Shown piece after piece: positions 35,461 to 45,648 of a DNA stretch of 64,000 nucleotides (positions are counted from its first letter, which is position 1; each line of letters opens with the position of its first letter). Origin of the DNA: Cyclobacteriaceae bacterium (GTDB taxonomy: Bacteria > Bacteroidota > Bacteroidia > Cytophagales > Cyclobacteriaceae). The notes below the pieces were generated by a model. That model made no database searches. It was not told the origin of the DNA and saw nothing but the letters and a program-made list of their open reading frames with translations. A program made the translations under genes and the position numbers. Where the stretch lies: contig JAPZUF010000018.1 in assembly GCA_027533395.1 (NCBI GenBank), positions 62,001 to 126,000 on the forward strand. The letters are read 5' to 3'.

Positions 35461-35925
35461 ATGAAAATACTTCATCTTTCCTTTTACTTTCTATTTTTAT
35501 CATTAACCACTATGGCTCAAGTAAATAAAAAATTCATCAATCCTTTTGGTAATAAACCTCCTGGTTACACGCATGTCGTTGCAACCGAAGCTGGTACAAC
35601 GTTGTATATTTCCGGTCAAGTACCAGTAAACCAAGCCGGACAATTAGTAGGTGAAAAAGATTTAAAAGCTCAAACCATTCAAGTGTACGAAAATTTACTT
35701 TTCTGTTTGCGTAGCGCTGGTGCTACGTTTGAAGATGTGGTAAAAATGAATACTTACGTTGTAAATTATAAATCAAGCGATATTGATATTATACGCGAAG
35801 TAAGAAAGGGATATCTTTCAAAAGAAAATCCACCGGCCAGTACTTTAGTAGGTGTGCAAGCTTTAGTAAGTCCTGATTTTTTAATTGAAATAGAAGCAAT
35901 TGCTGTTATCCCCAACAAAAAATAA
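35461..35925 (+). CDS. Exported RidA/YjgF family protein
   Basis: The ATG at 35461 gives 154 residues; the in-frame TTG at 35437 would put polar residues before the signal. The N-terminus MKILHLSFYFLFLSLTTMAQ is a signal peptide, unusual for a family that is mostly cytosolic. The mature part is a full RidA domain (INPFGNKPPGYTHVVATEAG, LYISGQVPVNQAGQLVG, VVKMNTYVVNY, PASTLVGVQALVSPDFLIEI). The canonical RidA arginine that binds keto acids, usually R in an R.A.V.V segment near the C-terminus, is not seen (STLVGVQAL), so imine deaminase activity is doubtful. It may be an envelope member with another role. Confidence 0.88.
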   Translation: MKILHLSFYFLFLSLTTMAQVNKKFINPFGNKPPGYTHVVATEAGTTLYISGQVPVNQAGQLVGEKDLKAQTIQVYENLLFCLRSAGATFEDVVKMNTYVVNYKSSDIDIIREVRKGYLSKENPPASTLVGVQALVSPDFLIEIEAIAVIPNKK

Positions 35926-36960
35926 TCAAGACTTTATTATTTTTTTGTTGATACGCTTAACGAAACCCGGACCTTCATATACAAAGCCCGTGTAGATTTG
36001 GATTAAATCTGCACCGGCTTTTAATCTTTCAATAGCCTGGTCTTCGTTCATAATTCCTCCAACTGAAATAATAGGAAAGTTTTTATCTAATCTCGCCCGT
36101 AAGTAGTGTAAAACTTCTAGACTACGTTGATGCAAAGGCAAACCACTTAGTCCACCGTTGCCAATACTTTGCAAAACATTTTCATCTGTTTGTAATCCAG
36201 CTCTGTTGATGGTTGTGTTGTTGGCAATTAATCCGTCAGTGCCCGTTTGTTTCACAATATCGATTACATCATCTAATTGTGCATCGTTTAAATCAGGTGC
36301 AATTTTTAGAAAGATAGGTTTTGCTTTGGCCTTGGTTTTATTCAATTGAATTAACTGATGCATCAAATGCATTAAAGGTTCTTTCTCTTGCAAATCACGC
36401 AAACCAGGTGTATTAGGTGAACTTACATTAACAACAAAATAATCGACAAAGGGAAATAGCGTTTCAAAAGCAATGATATAATCATTTACTGCTTGTTCAT
36501 TCGGTGTTAATTTATTTTTACCGATGTTCCCTCCTACGATGATGTTAGATTTTCTGGCTGACAATCTTTGCACAGCCACATCTACACCACCATTATTAAA
36601 ACCCATTCGGTTTATTAAGGCCTTATCTTTTGGCAAACGAAACAAGCGAGGTTTATCGTTACCAGGTTGTGCTTTTGGTGTTAAGGTTCCTATCTCGATA
36701 AAGCCGAAACCAAAATTTGCTAACTCATCAATCAATTTGGCATCTTTATCAAAACCTGCAGCTAAACCAACGGGATTGTTGAAATGCAATCCGCATATAT
36801 TTCTATATAATGCAGGATGTTTAATAGTAAACTGTTTTCTTAAGATGAATGAAACGCCCGGAATTTTGTGTAAGAATTTTATAAGAGAAAAAACAAAATG
36901 ATGTACTTTCTCAGCATCAAAAAGAAAAAGAATGGGTTTAACAATTACAGTATAAAACAT
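35926..36960 (-). CDS. pyrD: Dihydroorotate dehydrogenase (quinone), class 2
   Basis: The ATG at 36960 gives 344 residues starting [20 protein letters not shown], like the membrane-associating N-terminus of class 2 enzymes; the in-frame TTG at 36996 is less likely. It oxidises dihydroorotate to orotate, passing electrons to menaquinone. Motifs: [59 protein letters not shown] (with the catalytic Ser), [10 protein letters not shown] and [20 protein letters not shown]. It lies 32 bp after xerD on the same strand and ends right against the RidA stop. Confidence 0.95.
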   Translation of the reverse strand: MFYTVIVKPILFLFDAEKVHHFVFSLIKFLHKIPGVSFILRKQFTIKHPALYRNICGLHFNNPVGLAAGFDKDAKLIDELANFGFGFIEIGTLTPKAQPGNDKPRLFRLPKDKALINRMGFNNGGVDVAVQRLSARKSNIIVGGNIGKNKLTPNEQAVNDYIIAFETLFPFVDYFVVNVSSPNTPGLRDLQEKEPLMHLMHQLIQLNKTKAKAKPIFLKIAPDLNDAQLDDVIDIVKQTGTDGLIANNTTINRAGLQTDENVLQSIGNGGLSGLPLHQRSLEVLHYLRARLDKNFPIISVGGIMNEDQAIERLKAGADLIQIYTGFVYEGPGFVKRINKKIIKS

Positions 36961-36992
36961 CGTGCAAATTATAAAATTAGTACCATACAGGT

Positions 36993-37898
36993 TCAACTTC
37001 TAGGATGAAATTCTTGCACCACGCTGCGCAAGTAATCTCTGTCTAAATGAGTATAGATTTCAGTTGTGGTGATGGATTCGTGCCCTAACATTTCTTGCAC
37101 AGCCCTTAGGTCTGCTCCGCCTTCCACTAAATGGGTAGCAAATGAATGGCGAAAGGTGTGAGGACTAATATTTTTTTTGATGCCTGCCTTAGCTGCTAAA
37201 TTTTTGATGATGGTAAATATCATCACACGAGTTAATTTTTTTCCACGCCTGTTCAAAAACACATGGTTCTCAAAACCTTTTTGAATGGGCATACCATTTC
37301 TAATTTGCTCTATGTAAATGCGCACATACTTACTTGCCTCTTTACCAATCGGAACCAATCTTTCTTTGTTTCCTTTGCCCACCACTTTTACAAATCCCAC
37401 TCCCATCTCTTCTAAATAAAGATTGCCAGTTTTTAATTCTACACATTCCGAAACACGCAATCCACAAGAATACAAAACTTCAAGAATGGCTTTGTTGCGC
37501 TGGCCTTCCGGTGTTGATAAATCGATGGCTTGTAACAAAGCATCTATCTCTTCTAAACTTAATGTATCGGGTAATTTTCTTCCCAATTTCGGACCTTCTA
37601 ATAAAACAGTTGGGTCTTGTTTGATGATGTCCTCTGTTACCAAAAATTTATAGAAAGATTTGATACCAGATAAAATTCTCGCTTGGCTATAGGCGCTTAA
37701 TCCTAACTCGGCCAGGTATTGTAAAAATTGCTGAAGTTGTTTTCCATCCCAATTCGCAATTGATGTTTTTGATTGGATGATGCTTTTGTATTGCATCAAT
37801 TTTTCAACATCACGTTCGTAAGCTTGAATAGAATTATCAGAAAGCGACCGCTCTAACTTTAAGAAAGTGACAAACTGCTTCAGGTAAATTTCATCCAT
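36993..37898 (-). CDS. xerD: Site-specific tyrosine recombinase XerD
   Basis: 301 residues. The N-terminal SAM-like domain ([22 protein letters not shown]) is followed by the catalytic domain. The active-site residues are visible: Arg in [16 protein letters not shown], Lys in [14 protein letters not shown], His and Arg in [20 protein letters not shown], His in [19 protein letters not shown] and the Tyr in IYTHLD. It resolves chromosome dimers at dif; the usual XerC partner or a single-recombinase arrangement is not decidable here. It is upstream of pyrD on the same strand and divergent from the thioredoxin-like gene. Confidence 0.92.
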   Translation of the reverse strand: MDEIYLKQFVTFLKLERSLSDNSIQAYERDVEKLMQYKSIIQSKTSIANWDGKQLQQFLQYLAELGLSAYSQARILSGIKSFYKFLVTEDIIKQDPTVLLEGPKLGRKLPDTLSLEEIDALLQAIDLSTPEGQRNKAILEVLYSCGLRVSECVELKTGNLYLEEMGVGFVKVVGKGNKERLVPIGKEASKYVRIYIEQIRNGMPIQKGFENHVFLNRRGKKLTRVMIFTIIKNLAAKAGIKKNISPHTFRHSFATHLVEGGADLRAVQEMLGHESITTTEIYTHLDRDYLRSVVQEFHPRS

Positions 37899-38035
37899 AC
37901 AATACGTAAGAAACGCTTCTGCTAAGGTATCACATTTTTGATTTGTTAACGATTGTGAAACAGATGTTAAACCATGTTAATCGAATTTCTTGGTTTAAAG
38001 CTGTCCTCTACTTTTACTTTCAAACCAAAACCAAT

Positions 38036-38920
38036 ATGAAACAAATCATTTTCTTTTTCCTTCTTCTATTATCAATCCAAACGTATGCACAACAAAAACA
38101 TTTAGCCGGGGTGGTAACACGCGATAGTTTAAGCAAAACTCCGTTTAACACTTGGTTTCAATCTAATTATGATGCTTACACTCCCCATCAAAAACACCTT
38201 GATGTTATTCCGTCACAAATTATTTCATCTACCCAAATAGAAATATATTTTGGAACGTGGTGTGGTGATACTAAAAGAGAAATGCCTCGTTTCTTTAAGA
38301 TACTCGATCAACTCAAATTTCAAGCTAAGCAAATCAAATTGATTGCTGTTAATGGAGATGAAAACTATAAACAAAGTCCGGGTGGCGAAACTGTAGGCAA
38401 AAGCATTTATCGTGTACCTACTTTCATTTTTTATCAGCAAGGAAAAGAAATCGGTAGAATCGTTGAACATCCTGTTGAAAGTTTAGAAGCAGATATTGCT
38501 AAAATTTTAACCAAGCAACCTTATACACCCAGTTATCCTGCATTTGCTTTATTGGATAAGTGGCACAAAGAAGGAAAACTCACAGATCTCAATCAATCAG
38601 CCCGCAGTTTGGCCAGAGCCATTGATGCCACTGTTATTTCTTCTAGCGAGTTGAATAACTTTGGTTATGTGATGCAAGCCCAGCAACAATATGCAGTGGC
38701 CGAAATGGCTTTTAGAATTGCCGCCAACTTGTTCAGCGATCAACCAGAATCGTGGAGTCGTTTGGCCAATGCCTATTTGTTGAATGGAAAATTAAAAGAA
38801 GCAGATGAAGCCTTGAACTACGCTTTTAGTTTCCAGATAAAGCCCGAGGTTATGTATGAATTTCTGGATGTCTACTACAAAATCCGTAAAAAGAAAGAAG
38901 AAAAAGAGGCAAAACCCTGA
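38036..38920 (+). CDS. Exported thioredoxin-like protein with TPR-type C-terminus
   Basis: The ATG at 38036 is chosen because it opens a signal peptide (MKQIIFFFLLLLSIQTYAQ); a longer upstream frame would place it internally. The product is 294 residues. The thioredoxin-like fold starts at about residue 65: EIYFGTWCGDTKREMPRFFK. The usual CxxC is CGDT, so only Cys76 is present, and a disulfide reductase cycle through two cysteines is impossible. The fold includes GKSIYRVPTFIFYQQGKEIG with the cis-Pro. From about residue 190 come helical repeats (NFGYVMQAQQQYAVAEMAF, ESWSRLANAYLLNGKLKEADEA) of TPR type. The role is unknown. Confidence 0.85.
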   Translation: MKQIIFFFLLLLSIQTYAQQKHLAGVVTRDSLSKTPFNTWFQSNYDAYTPHQKHLDVIPSQIISSTQIEIYFGTWCGDTKREMPRFFKILDQLKFQAKQIKLIAVNGDENYKQSPGGETVGKSIYRVPTFIFYQQGKEIGRIVEHPVESLEADIAKILTKQPYTPSYPAFALLDKWHKEGKLTDLNQSARSLARAIDATVISSSELNNFGYVMQAQQQYAVAEMAFRIAANLFSDQPESWSRLANAYLLNGKLKEADEALNYAFSFQIKPEVMYEFLDVYYKIRKKKEEKEAKP

Positions 38921-38971
38921 TTAGTAAGCATTTACATAATATTTAATTCACTAAACTTTATTCAAACTCTA

Positions 38972-39003
38972 TTTTTCAAAAAACGATTGAATTGCTACCT
39001 TTG
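38972..39003 (+). promoter_or_regulatory. Promoter of the rpsF-rpsR-rplI operon
   Basis: TACCTTTG at 38996-39003 is an exact TANNTTTG match. TTTT at 38972-38975 lies 20 nt upstream, where the -33 element should be. The transcript would start near 39010, giving a leader of about 20 nt. Confidence 0.6.
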
Positions 39004-39030
39004 CAGTCCAAATTTTAAACAATTAACACA

Positions 39031-39414
39031 ATGAAGAATTACGAGACGGTATTCATTTTAAATCCCGTTTTGTCTGAAGATCAGATGAAGGATACTGTCG
39101 AAAAATTCGTGAAAGTGTTGAAGAAGGCCAATGCCAACGTTATCAACGTTGAACATTGGGGCTTAAAAAAGCTGGCTTATCCAATCCAGCATAAGTCAAC
39201 CGGATTCTACGCGTTAATCGAATTTACGGCAGCCTCTACAGTGGTTAACACTCTTGAAACAGAGTACAGACGAGACGAATCTGTAATGCGCTTTTTAACA
39301 ACTGCTTTAGATAAGCACGCAGTGGCTTACAATGAACGCAGAAGAAAAGGCGAATTCAGCAAAAACAAAGAAAACAAAAAAACCACCAGAAAAACTGAGG
39401 AGGAGTTAGCCTAA
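39031..39414 (+). CDS. rpsF: 30S ribosomal protein S6
   Basis: 127 residues. The S6 core is clear: [49 protein letters not shown] and [21 protein letters not shown]6 binds S18 and the central domain of 16S rRNA. A lysine/glutamate-rich tail of about 25 residues is added after the core. The stop TAA shares its last A with the rpsR start (TAATG), so the two are translationally coupled. Confidence 0.98.
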   Translation: MKNYETVFILNPVLSEDQMKDTVEKFVKVLKKANANVINVEHWGLKKLAYPIQHKSTGFYALIEFTAASTVVNTLETEYRRDESVMRFLTTALDKHAVAYNERRRKGEFSKNKENKKTTRKTEEELA

Positions 39415-39665
39415 TGAGTTTACAAAACGAACCAATCAAACGCGCAGAAGTAAAAGCAAAATACTGCCGTTTTAAGAAAAGCGGTATCAAGTATATCGAT
39501 TATAAAGATCCTGATTACTTGTTGAAGTTTATCAACGAGCAAGGTAAAATCCTTCCTCGCAGATTAACCGGAACAAGCTGGAAGTACCAAACAAGAGTGG
39601 CTCAGGCTGTAAAACGTGCCCGCCACATGGCTATCCTTCCTTTCACCGGAGATTCATTAAAGTAA
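39414..39665 (+). CDS. rpsR: 30S ribosomal protein S18
   Basis: 83 residues, the usual length. Conserved parts are [38 protein letters not shown] and [15 protein letters not shown]. It binds with S6 to the platform of the 30S subunit. It starts on the last base of the rpsF stop codon and is followed 25 bp later by rplI, the classic S6-S18-L9 order. No zinc-binding cysteine set is present beyond one Cys. Confidence 0.98.
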   Translation: MSLQNEPIKRAEVKAKYCRFKKSGIKYIDYKDPDYLLKFINEQGKILPRRLTGTSWKYQTRVAQAVKRARHMAILPFTGDSLK

Positions 39666-39690
39666 TAGTCCAAACATAAACGAAAGAAAA

Positions 39691-40134
39691 ATGGAAGTTA
39701 TCTTAAAAACTGACGTGGCTGGTTTGGGCTATAAGAACGAAGTAGTAAAAGTTCGCCCAGGTTATGCTAACAATTACCTGATTCCAACAGGTGCAGCAAT
39801 TCTTGCAACTGATTCTAACAAGCGCATGAGCGCGGAGAACATCCGCCAGGCAGCACACAAAGCAGCTAAATTAAAATTAGATGCAGAAACTTTAGCACAA
39901 CGCATTGGAGAATTAACACTCGAAATCGGAACAAAAGCAGGCGAAACCGGAAGAATTTTCGGTGCCGTAACTGCCACGCAAGTTGCTGATGCTTTAAAAG
40001 CTAAAAGTTTTGAAGTAGATCGTAGAAAAGTTGTGATGAAAGAAGTTCCTAAGCAATTAGGATCATACACAGTTGGTTTAGATCTTCACAAAGAAGTGAA
40101 GCACGAAATCAAAATCAATGTTGTAGCAGAATAA
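39691..40134 (+). CDS. rplI: 50S ribosomal protein L9
   Basis: 147 residues. The N-terminal domain has the L9 signature (MEVILKTDVAGLGYKNEVVK, PGYANNYLIPTGAAILAT), then the long helix and a C-terminal domain (GRIFGAVTATQVADAL, LGSYTVGLDLHKEV). L9 binds 23S rRNA domain V. It closes the three-gene operon and is followed 18 bp later by a strong terminator. Confidence 0.98.
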   Translation: MEVILKTDVAGLGYKNEVVKVRPGYANNYLIPTGAAILATDSNKRMSAENIRQAAHKAAKLKLDAETLAQRIGELTLEIGTKAGETGRIFGAVTATQVADALKAKSFEVDRRKVVMKEVPKQLGSYTVGLDLHKEVKHEIKINVVAE

Positions 40135-40152
40135 TTTTATTACACAGCATAC

Positions 40153-40184
40153 AAAGGCCGCTCCCAAAGAGTGGCCTTTTTTAT
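40153..40184 (+). terminator. Terminator after rplI
   Basis: AAAGGCC at 40153-40159 pairs with GGCCTTT at 40172-40178, with an inner CTC/GAG helix, followed by T's. It ends the ribosomal protein operon; the next gene starts 13 bp later. Confidence 0.85.
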
Positions 40185-40196
40185 TATCTTCCCTGC

Positions 40197-41180
40197 ATGT
40201 TCAGAACTGAAATAGAAATCAAACCTTCACCCGTACACATACAACATCAGCATCAACTGTTGTTGATGGGTTCTTGCTTTTCTGATTCCATTGGCAAAAA
40301 ATTAGCTGAATATAAATTTCATACTCTCATCAACCCATTTGGTACGCTCTTCCATCCTGTTGCTATTCATTCGGCTATTACATCCAGTATAGAAAATACA
40401 ATAGATCCAGATTTATTTTTTACTAGAGATGATATTTGGCTGCATGGAGCTTATCATAGTCAACTGTTTGATGTTGATAAAGAAAAACTTATTCTGACAA
40501 TACAAAAACAACAAGCTGCCACGCATCAGATTATAATAAATGCTGATTGGTTGATGCTCACCTATGGCACTTCCTTTCTGTATCAAATAAAATCAAATCA
40601 GAAATGGGTAGCCAATTGTCATAAAATGCCGGCTAATTTGTTTGATAAACAATTAAGTAGTTTAACCTCACTAGAAAAAGATTTTGATCTTTTTTATCAA
40701 CATATAAAAAAGCTTAATCCAAAAATAAAAGTATTACTAACGATTAGTCCGGTTCGGCATACACGCGATACACTCGATCTCAATCAAGTTAGCAAAGCAA
40801 CCTTGCGTTGTTTTGTACATCATGTTATGCAAAAGCATAAGGACGTGCATTATTTTCCTGCTTATGAAATCATGATGGATGATCTGCGTGATTATCGATT
40901 TTATGATCGAGATCTCATTCATCCAAACGAAACAGCCATCGACTATATATTTGAAAAATTCAGTCAAACTTTTTTTTCTGATGATACTCGAAAATTAATG
41001 AATGAATGGCAAATATTGAAAAGAGAATTAGCTCACAAAGCTTTTCATCCTTCAGGCAAACAACATCAACACTTTTTACAAAACTTATCTACTAAACTAC
41101 AGAACTTAGCTTCGCGCCTCGATGTTAGAGAAGAATTAAAGCAAGTAGAAAAACAGATCATCAGGCCACATGAGAACTAA
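40197..41180 (+). CDS. GSCFA domain-containing protein
   Basis: 327 residues. The family is named after a motif seen here as [20 protein letters not shown]. Further conserved blocks are [45 protein letters not shown] and [18 protein letters not shown]. The GSC...S and the DxxHP near the end match an SGNH hydrolase-like arrangement (nucleophile Ser, Asp-His), so an esterase or acyltransferase activity is plausible but unproven. There is no signal peptide. The end overlaps the next gene by 11 bp, so the two are coupled. Confidence 0.88.
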   Translation: MFRTEIEIKPSPVHIQHQHQLLLMGSCFSDSIGKKLAEYKFHTLINPFGTLFHPVAIHSAITSSIENTIDPDLFFTRDDIWLHGAYHSQLFDVDKEKLILTIQKQQAATHQIIINADWLMLTYGTSFLYQIKSNQKWVANCHKMPANLFDKQLSSLTSLEKDFDLFYQHIKKLNPKIKVLLTISPVRHTRDTLDLNQVSKATLRCFVHHVMQKHKDVHYFPAYEIMMDDLRDYRFYDRDLIHPNETAIDYIFEKFSQTFFSDDTRKLMNEWQILKRELAHKAFHPSGKQHQHFLQNLSTKLQNLASRLDVREELKQVEKQIIRPHEN

Positions 41181-43149
41181 TCAATTACGACACGCCACCT
41201 CTCCTTATCTTTTGCAACATGCCAACAATCCTGTTGCGTGGCAAGAGTGGAATACAGATACTTTAGAACAGGCCATACGAGAAGACAAACCCATTTTAGT
41301 AAGCATCGGATATTCATCGTGCCATTGGTGCCATGTGATGGAACACCAATCTTTTGAAAACGAAGAAATTGCCAAGTTGATGAACGAGTTTTTTGTCTGC
41401 ATTAAAGTAGATAGAGAAGAAAGACCAGACATCGACCAGATTTATATGGATGCTGTGCAAGCCATGGGTAACAATGGTGGCTGGCCTTTGAATGTTTTTC
41501 TAACAGCAGAACAAAAACCCTTTTTTGGTGGAACATATTTTACACCTACAGCCTGGTCGCAAATATTAATTAACATACACCAAGCGTACAAAAATCGCAA
41601 AAACGAAATCCTTGAATCAGCTGAAGCTTTGGCTAAGCATATAACACAAGGTGATATACAAGGATTCATCAAAAAAAATGATAATGTAGAAATTCAATCT
41701 TTTTTGCAAAGTTCACTCGCTTCTGTCGAAGATAAATTTGATACTACTTGGGGAGGATTACAAAAAGCACCTAAGTTTATTATGCCCAGTATTTGGCAGT
41801 TTTTGTTGCGCTATCAGTATTTAACCAACCATGAAGACGTTAAAAAACAAGTTATATTTACACTCAATAAAATTTTAAATGGTGGTATCTACGATCAGGT
41901 TGGTGGTGGCTTTGCTCGCTACTCAGTAGATGCACAATGGTTTGCTCCACACTTCGAAAAAATGTTGTACGACAATGCGCAAATGCTTTCCTTATTGGCT
42001 GATGCATTTGCGATTACGCAGAACAATATATTTAAAACAGCTATCGAAGAAACAGTTGCCTGGTTAGATGCAGAAATGAAAGACAAAGAAGGTGCATACT
42101 ACGCTGCTTTAGATGCCGACAGCGAGGGAGAAGAAGGAAAATTTTATGTGTGGAAGGATTCAGAATTAGCAGACATATTAAAGCAAGATTATGGATTATT
42201 CAGTTCGTACTTTAAAACAAAGAAAGAAGGAAATTGGGAACATGGCAACAATATTCTACTAAGAGATGAAACCATTCAAGTTGATGAAACTTACTTGAAG
42301 AAAGTAAAGAAACAAATTTATGAAGCCAGAAATAAAAGAATCAAACCTGGTTTAGATGATAAGATTTTAACAGGATGGAATGCATTGCTAATCTCTGGGT
42401 TGTGTGATGTGTATCGCGTAACACAACATACATTATATCTGGAAAATGCTTTACAAACGATTCGATTTATTGAATTAAAATTGATAGATGAGCCAATCGT
42501 TTACAGACATTATACAAAAGGAAAAACTTCTATAACAGAGGGTTTTCTCGAAGACTACGCTTGTTTAATTCAGGCCTACATTAGTTTACACCAAGCTACC
42601 TTGGATGAAAACTATTTGAAACAAGCCATTACCTGGTGTGACCAGGTGTTGTTAAAATTTTATGATGAAGAAGATGGATTTTTTTATTTCTCGGCAAGTG
42701 AAGCAGAAAAACTAATCGCAAGAAAGAAAGAATTGTTTGACAATGTCATTCCTTCCTCTAATTCTATTATGGCAAGAAATCTTTTGGTTCTAGGACAAAT
42801 AACGAACAGAAAAAACTATACTCTAATCGCAGAACGAATGCTTGTTGGAATGCAACATCTCATCGCAAGTGAAATCAATTACACCAGCAATTGGGGTATG
42901 GCTTGGCTGGAATGGAAAAAAGAAAGACATGAAGTTGCAATCGAGAACGGAATAAACAATTCAATTACAAAAGCATTACAACAAAAGTTTCATCCTTTCA
43001 CCTATCTATTTGAAACGAAACAAGAAAGCATCATCGAGCAAGCCAATAAACCATTAACAAACGGAAACAACGTATTCGTTTGTTACCAAAAAACTTGTCA
43101 GTTGCCGGTTCAAGATTTATCTGTCATTGAAAAATATTTAAAGTCTTAA
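41170..43149 (+). CDS. Thioredoxin domain-containing protein, DUF255/YyaL family
   Basis: 659 residues, typical for the family (human SPATA20, B. subtilis YyaL). The N-terminus has the DUF255 signature: [36 protein letters not shown] and [20 protein letters not shown], with a CHWC redox-like motif. The remaining two thirds are an alpha/alpha barrel like those of glycoside hydrolases ([48 protein letters not shown]). The function is unknown; a redox role or binding of a cellobiose-like sugar are the common guesses. It overlaps the GSCFA gene and precedes priA. Confidence 0.9.
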   Translation: MRTNQLRHATSPYLLQHANNPVAWQEWNTDTLEQAIREDKPILVSIGYSSCHWCHVMEHQSFENEEIAKLMNEFFVCIKVDREERPDIDQIYMDAVQAMGNNGGWPLNVFLTAEQKPFFGGTYFTPTAWSQILINIHQAYKNRKNEILESAEALAKHITQGDIQGFIKKNDNVEIQSFLQSSLASVEDKFDTTWGGLQKAPKFIMPSIWQFLLRYQYLTNHEDVKKQVIFTLNKILNGGIYDQVGGGFARYSVDAQWFAPHFEKMLYDNAQMLSLLADAFAITQNNIFKTAIEETVAWLDAEMKDKEGAYYAALDADSEGEEGKFYVWKDSELADILKQDYGLFSSYFKTKKEGNWEHGNNILLRDETIQVDETYLKKVKKQIYEARNKRIKPGLDDKILTGWNALLISGLCDVYRVTQHTLYLENALQTIRFIELKLIDEPIVYRHYTKGKTSITEGFLEDYACLIQAYISLHQATLDENYLKQAITWCDQVLLKFYDEEDGFFYFSASEAEKLIARKKELFDNVIPSSNSIMARNLLVLGQITNRKNYTLIAERMLVGMQHLIASEINYTSNWGMAWLEWKKERHEVAIENGINNSITKALQQKFHPFTYLFETKQESIIEQANKPLTNGNNVFVCYQKTCQLPVQDLSVIEKYLKS

Positions 43150-43180
43150 TCCTGTGGAAAATCTTTTTAATAAAGATGAA

Positions 43181-45646
43181 ATGAAATTTGCAGATATTCT
43201 GCTTCCTCTTCCACTCGATGCTTTGTTTACCTATCGCGTACCAACAGATTTGTTATCACACGTACAAGTGGGTATGCGTGTAATTGTTCCTTTTGGTGAA
43301 AGAAAAATTACAACGGGTGTTATCATTCAACTTCATCAACAAGCTAATCCTGCCTATGAAGCAAAATACATTGCAGATGTATTAGATGAAAAGCCTAGCA
43401 TTACACCTCAACAAATTGAGTTGCTTTTTTGGATGGCCGACTATTATGCTTGTACTCCTGGTGAGGTTTTACAAGCAGCGCTTCCTTCCGGTTTAAAACT
43501 TTCAAGTGAAAGTTACGTACAAATCCATCCGGAATTCTCATTTGAATCGAGTCGTTTCGAATTTTCAGCGAGGGAAGAAATTATACTGGAGAAAGTAAAA
43601 GATAAAGCAGCCAGCATTCCTGAACTTTCCTCCTTACTCAATATCAAAAATATTAGTCCGATAGTAAACGGTTTAATCAAGAAAGAAGCCATTGTTTTAG
43701 TTGAAAGCATCGAAGAGAAATACAAACCTAAACTTGAAAAGAGAATACGGCTTACTGAAAATTATTTGATAGAGAAAAATCTTCAGTCTTTATTCGAAAG
43801 ATTAAGTAAAAAACCAAAGCAAGAAGAAGTTCTGCTAGCCTTCCTCCGATTGGTGAATGTATTACAAAATCAATCTGTCAATACTGAAGGTATTCGTAAA
43901 GAAAAATTGTTAGCAGAAGGAATTTCTACTTCATCCTTACAAACACTTATTAAAGATCAAATATTTGAAGAGTTTTCAATTGAAGTATCTCGTTTTAGCG
44001 AGTTTACTGAAGATATAATCTCTCCTAAGCTTAGCGAAATACAAATTGAAACTGTAAAAGAAATCCATCAGCAATGGCAAGAAAAAAATACCGTTCTCTT
44101 ACATGGTATAACAGGTTCCGGTAAAACTGAAATCTATTGTCATTTAATTAAACAAGTAATAGATGCCGGTGCACAAACATTGTTCATGTTACCAGAAATT
44201 GCTTTGACCACTCAATTGGTTAATCGACTAAAAAACTTTTTTGGTGATGCATTGGGTGTTTATCATTCCAGGTTTAATGAAAATGAAAGAGTCGAGGTTT
44301 ACCAAAAAGTTTTAAAAGGAGAATATCAAGTTATTGTAGGTGTTCGTTCTTCTATCTTTTTACCTTTTCAACATTTAGGGTTGATTGTTGTGGACGAAGA
44401 ACATGAAGTTACATACAAGCAACAAGAACCTGCTCCTCGCTACCACGCCAGAGATTGTGCTATCATGTTGGCTTCCTTTCATCACGCAAAAGTGTTGCTC
44501 GGCTCAGCCACCCCAGCTTTGGAAACATATTACCAAGCCAAGCAAGGTAAATTTGGTTATGTTAGTATAACAGAACGCTATTCCGGCACTTCTCTCCCAC
44601 TCATTCATTTAACAGATATGAAATTAGAGAAGTTGCAAAAAAAGAATAAAGGTGATTTTTCAGGATTGTTACTTACTAAAATAGAGGAGAGTTTACAGAA
44701 ACAAGAACAAGCCATCATCTTTCAAAACAGGAGAGGATATTCTCCTTCGATTCAATGTGAAGTTTGTCAATGGGTAGCCACTTGCCCTAATTGCGCAGTA
44801 AGTCTTACTTATCATCAATTCAGAAAAGCGATGGTTTGCCATTACTGCGGCTATAAAGAGAAACATCCAACACAATGTCCAACCTGTCAATCGCAAAGGT
44901 TAAGTAATATAGGATATGGCACTGAAAAACTAGAAGAAGAATTGAAAATCTATTTTCCTGATCATCAAATTCAGCGCATGGATTTAGATACAACGCGCAA
45001 TAAAAAAAGTTTTGATCAGATCATCGAAGACTTTGAAACAGGAAAAACTCAAATCCTGATTGGAACACAAATGATAACCAAAGGATTGGATTTTAATCGT
45101 GTACAAGTTGTAGGAATTTTTAATGCAGATCGCATGCTTTACTTTCCTGATTTTCGATCGCATGAGCGAGCTTTTCAACTGATTACACAAGTAAGTGGCC
45201 GTGCAGGAAGAAGAGAAAAACAAGGTGAGGTTGTGATTCAAACTTCTAATCCCAATCACTTGATTTTAGAATGGATCAAAGAACATGACTACGATAAATT
45301 CGCCAACCACGAATTGCAAGAAAGAAAAAATCACGAATATCCTCCTTATAGCAGATTAATAGAATTAACAATAAAACATATCGATGCTAAACGTGCCCGA
45401 CAAACTGCCGAGTATCTAACAAATGAATTAAGAAAAAATTTAAAAGATATAAAAGTATTAGGCCCTGGCGAACCGATGATCAGTAAGATTAGGAATCAAT
45501 ATTTGATGACAACGCTCATTAAAATTTCAAGAAATAACAATAAGTTGAAAGAGATAAAAGAGTATATCAAAAAAATTACCCGGCATTTAAAAACTATAGA
45601 CGAATATAAAAACACAAAAATTATAATCGATGTCGATCCGGTTTAG
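43181..45646 (+). CDS. priA: Primosomal replication restart helicase PriA
   Basis: The ATG at 43181 gives 821 residues beginning MKFADILLPLPLDALFTYRV, the family's normal start; an upstream in-frame GTG at 43154 would add nine residues. The helicase has Walker A LLHGITGSGKTEIY, DEEH in LIVVDEEHEVTYKQQE, GSATPALETYYQA, and motif VI in VSGRAGRREKQGEV. The zinc-binding insert is intact: CEVCQWVATCPNCAVS, then CHYCGYKEKHPTQCPTC. PriA reloads the replisome at stalled forks. It ends 2 bp before the convergent histidine-kinase-like gene. Confidence 0.96.
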   Translation: MKFADILLPLPLDALFTYRVPTDLLSHVQVGMRVIVPFGERKITTGVIIQLHQQANPAYEAKYIADVLDEKPSITPQQIELLFWMADYYACTPGEVLQAALPSGLKLSSESYVQIHPEFSFESSRFEFSAREEIILEKVKDKAASIPELSSLLNIKNISPIVNGLIKKEAIVLVESIEEKYKPKLEKRIRLTENYLIEKNLQSLFERLSKKPKQEEVLLAFLRLVNVLQNQSVNTEGIRKEKLLAEGISTSSLQTLIKDQIFEEFSIEVSRFSEFTEDIISPKLSEIQIETVKEIHQQWQEKNTVLLHGITGSGKTEIYCHLIKQVIDAGAQTLFMLPEIALTTQLVNRLKNFFGDALGVYHSRFNENERVEVYQKVLKGEYQVIVGVRSSIFLPFQHLGLIVVDEEHEVTYKQQEPAPRYHARDCAIMLASFHHAKVLLGSATPALETYYQAKQGKFGYVSITERYSGTSLPLIHLTDMKLEKLQKKNKGDFSGLLLTKIEESLQKQEQAIIFQNRRGYSPSIQCEVCQWVATCPNCAVSLTYHQFRKAMVCHYCGYKEKHPTQCPTCQSQRLSNIGYGTEKLEEELKIYFPDHQIQRMDLDTTRNKKSFDQIIEDFETGKTQILIGTQMITKGLDFNRVQVVGIFNADRMLYFPDFRSHERAFQLITQVSGRAGRREKQGEVVIQTSNPNHLILEWIKEHDYDKFANHELQERKNHEYPPYSRLIELTIKHIDAKRARQTAEYLTNELRKNLKDIKVLGPGEPMISKIRNQYLMTTLIKISRNNNKLKEIKEYIKKITRHLKTIDEYKNTKIIIDVDPV

Positions 45647-45648
45647 AC

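Noticed and set aside
36961-36996. A longer pyrD reading from a TTG that overlaps the xerD stop
   Set aside because: The ATG at 36960 gives the normal class 2 N-terminus (MFYTVIVKP).
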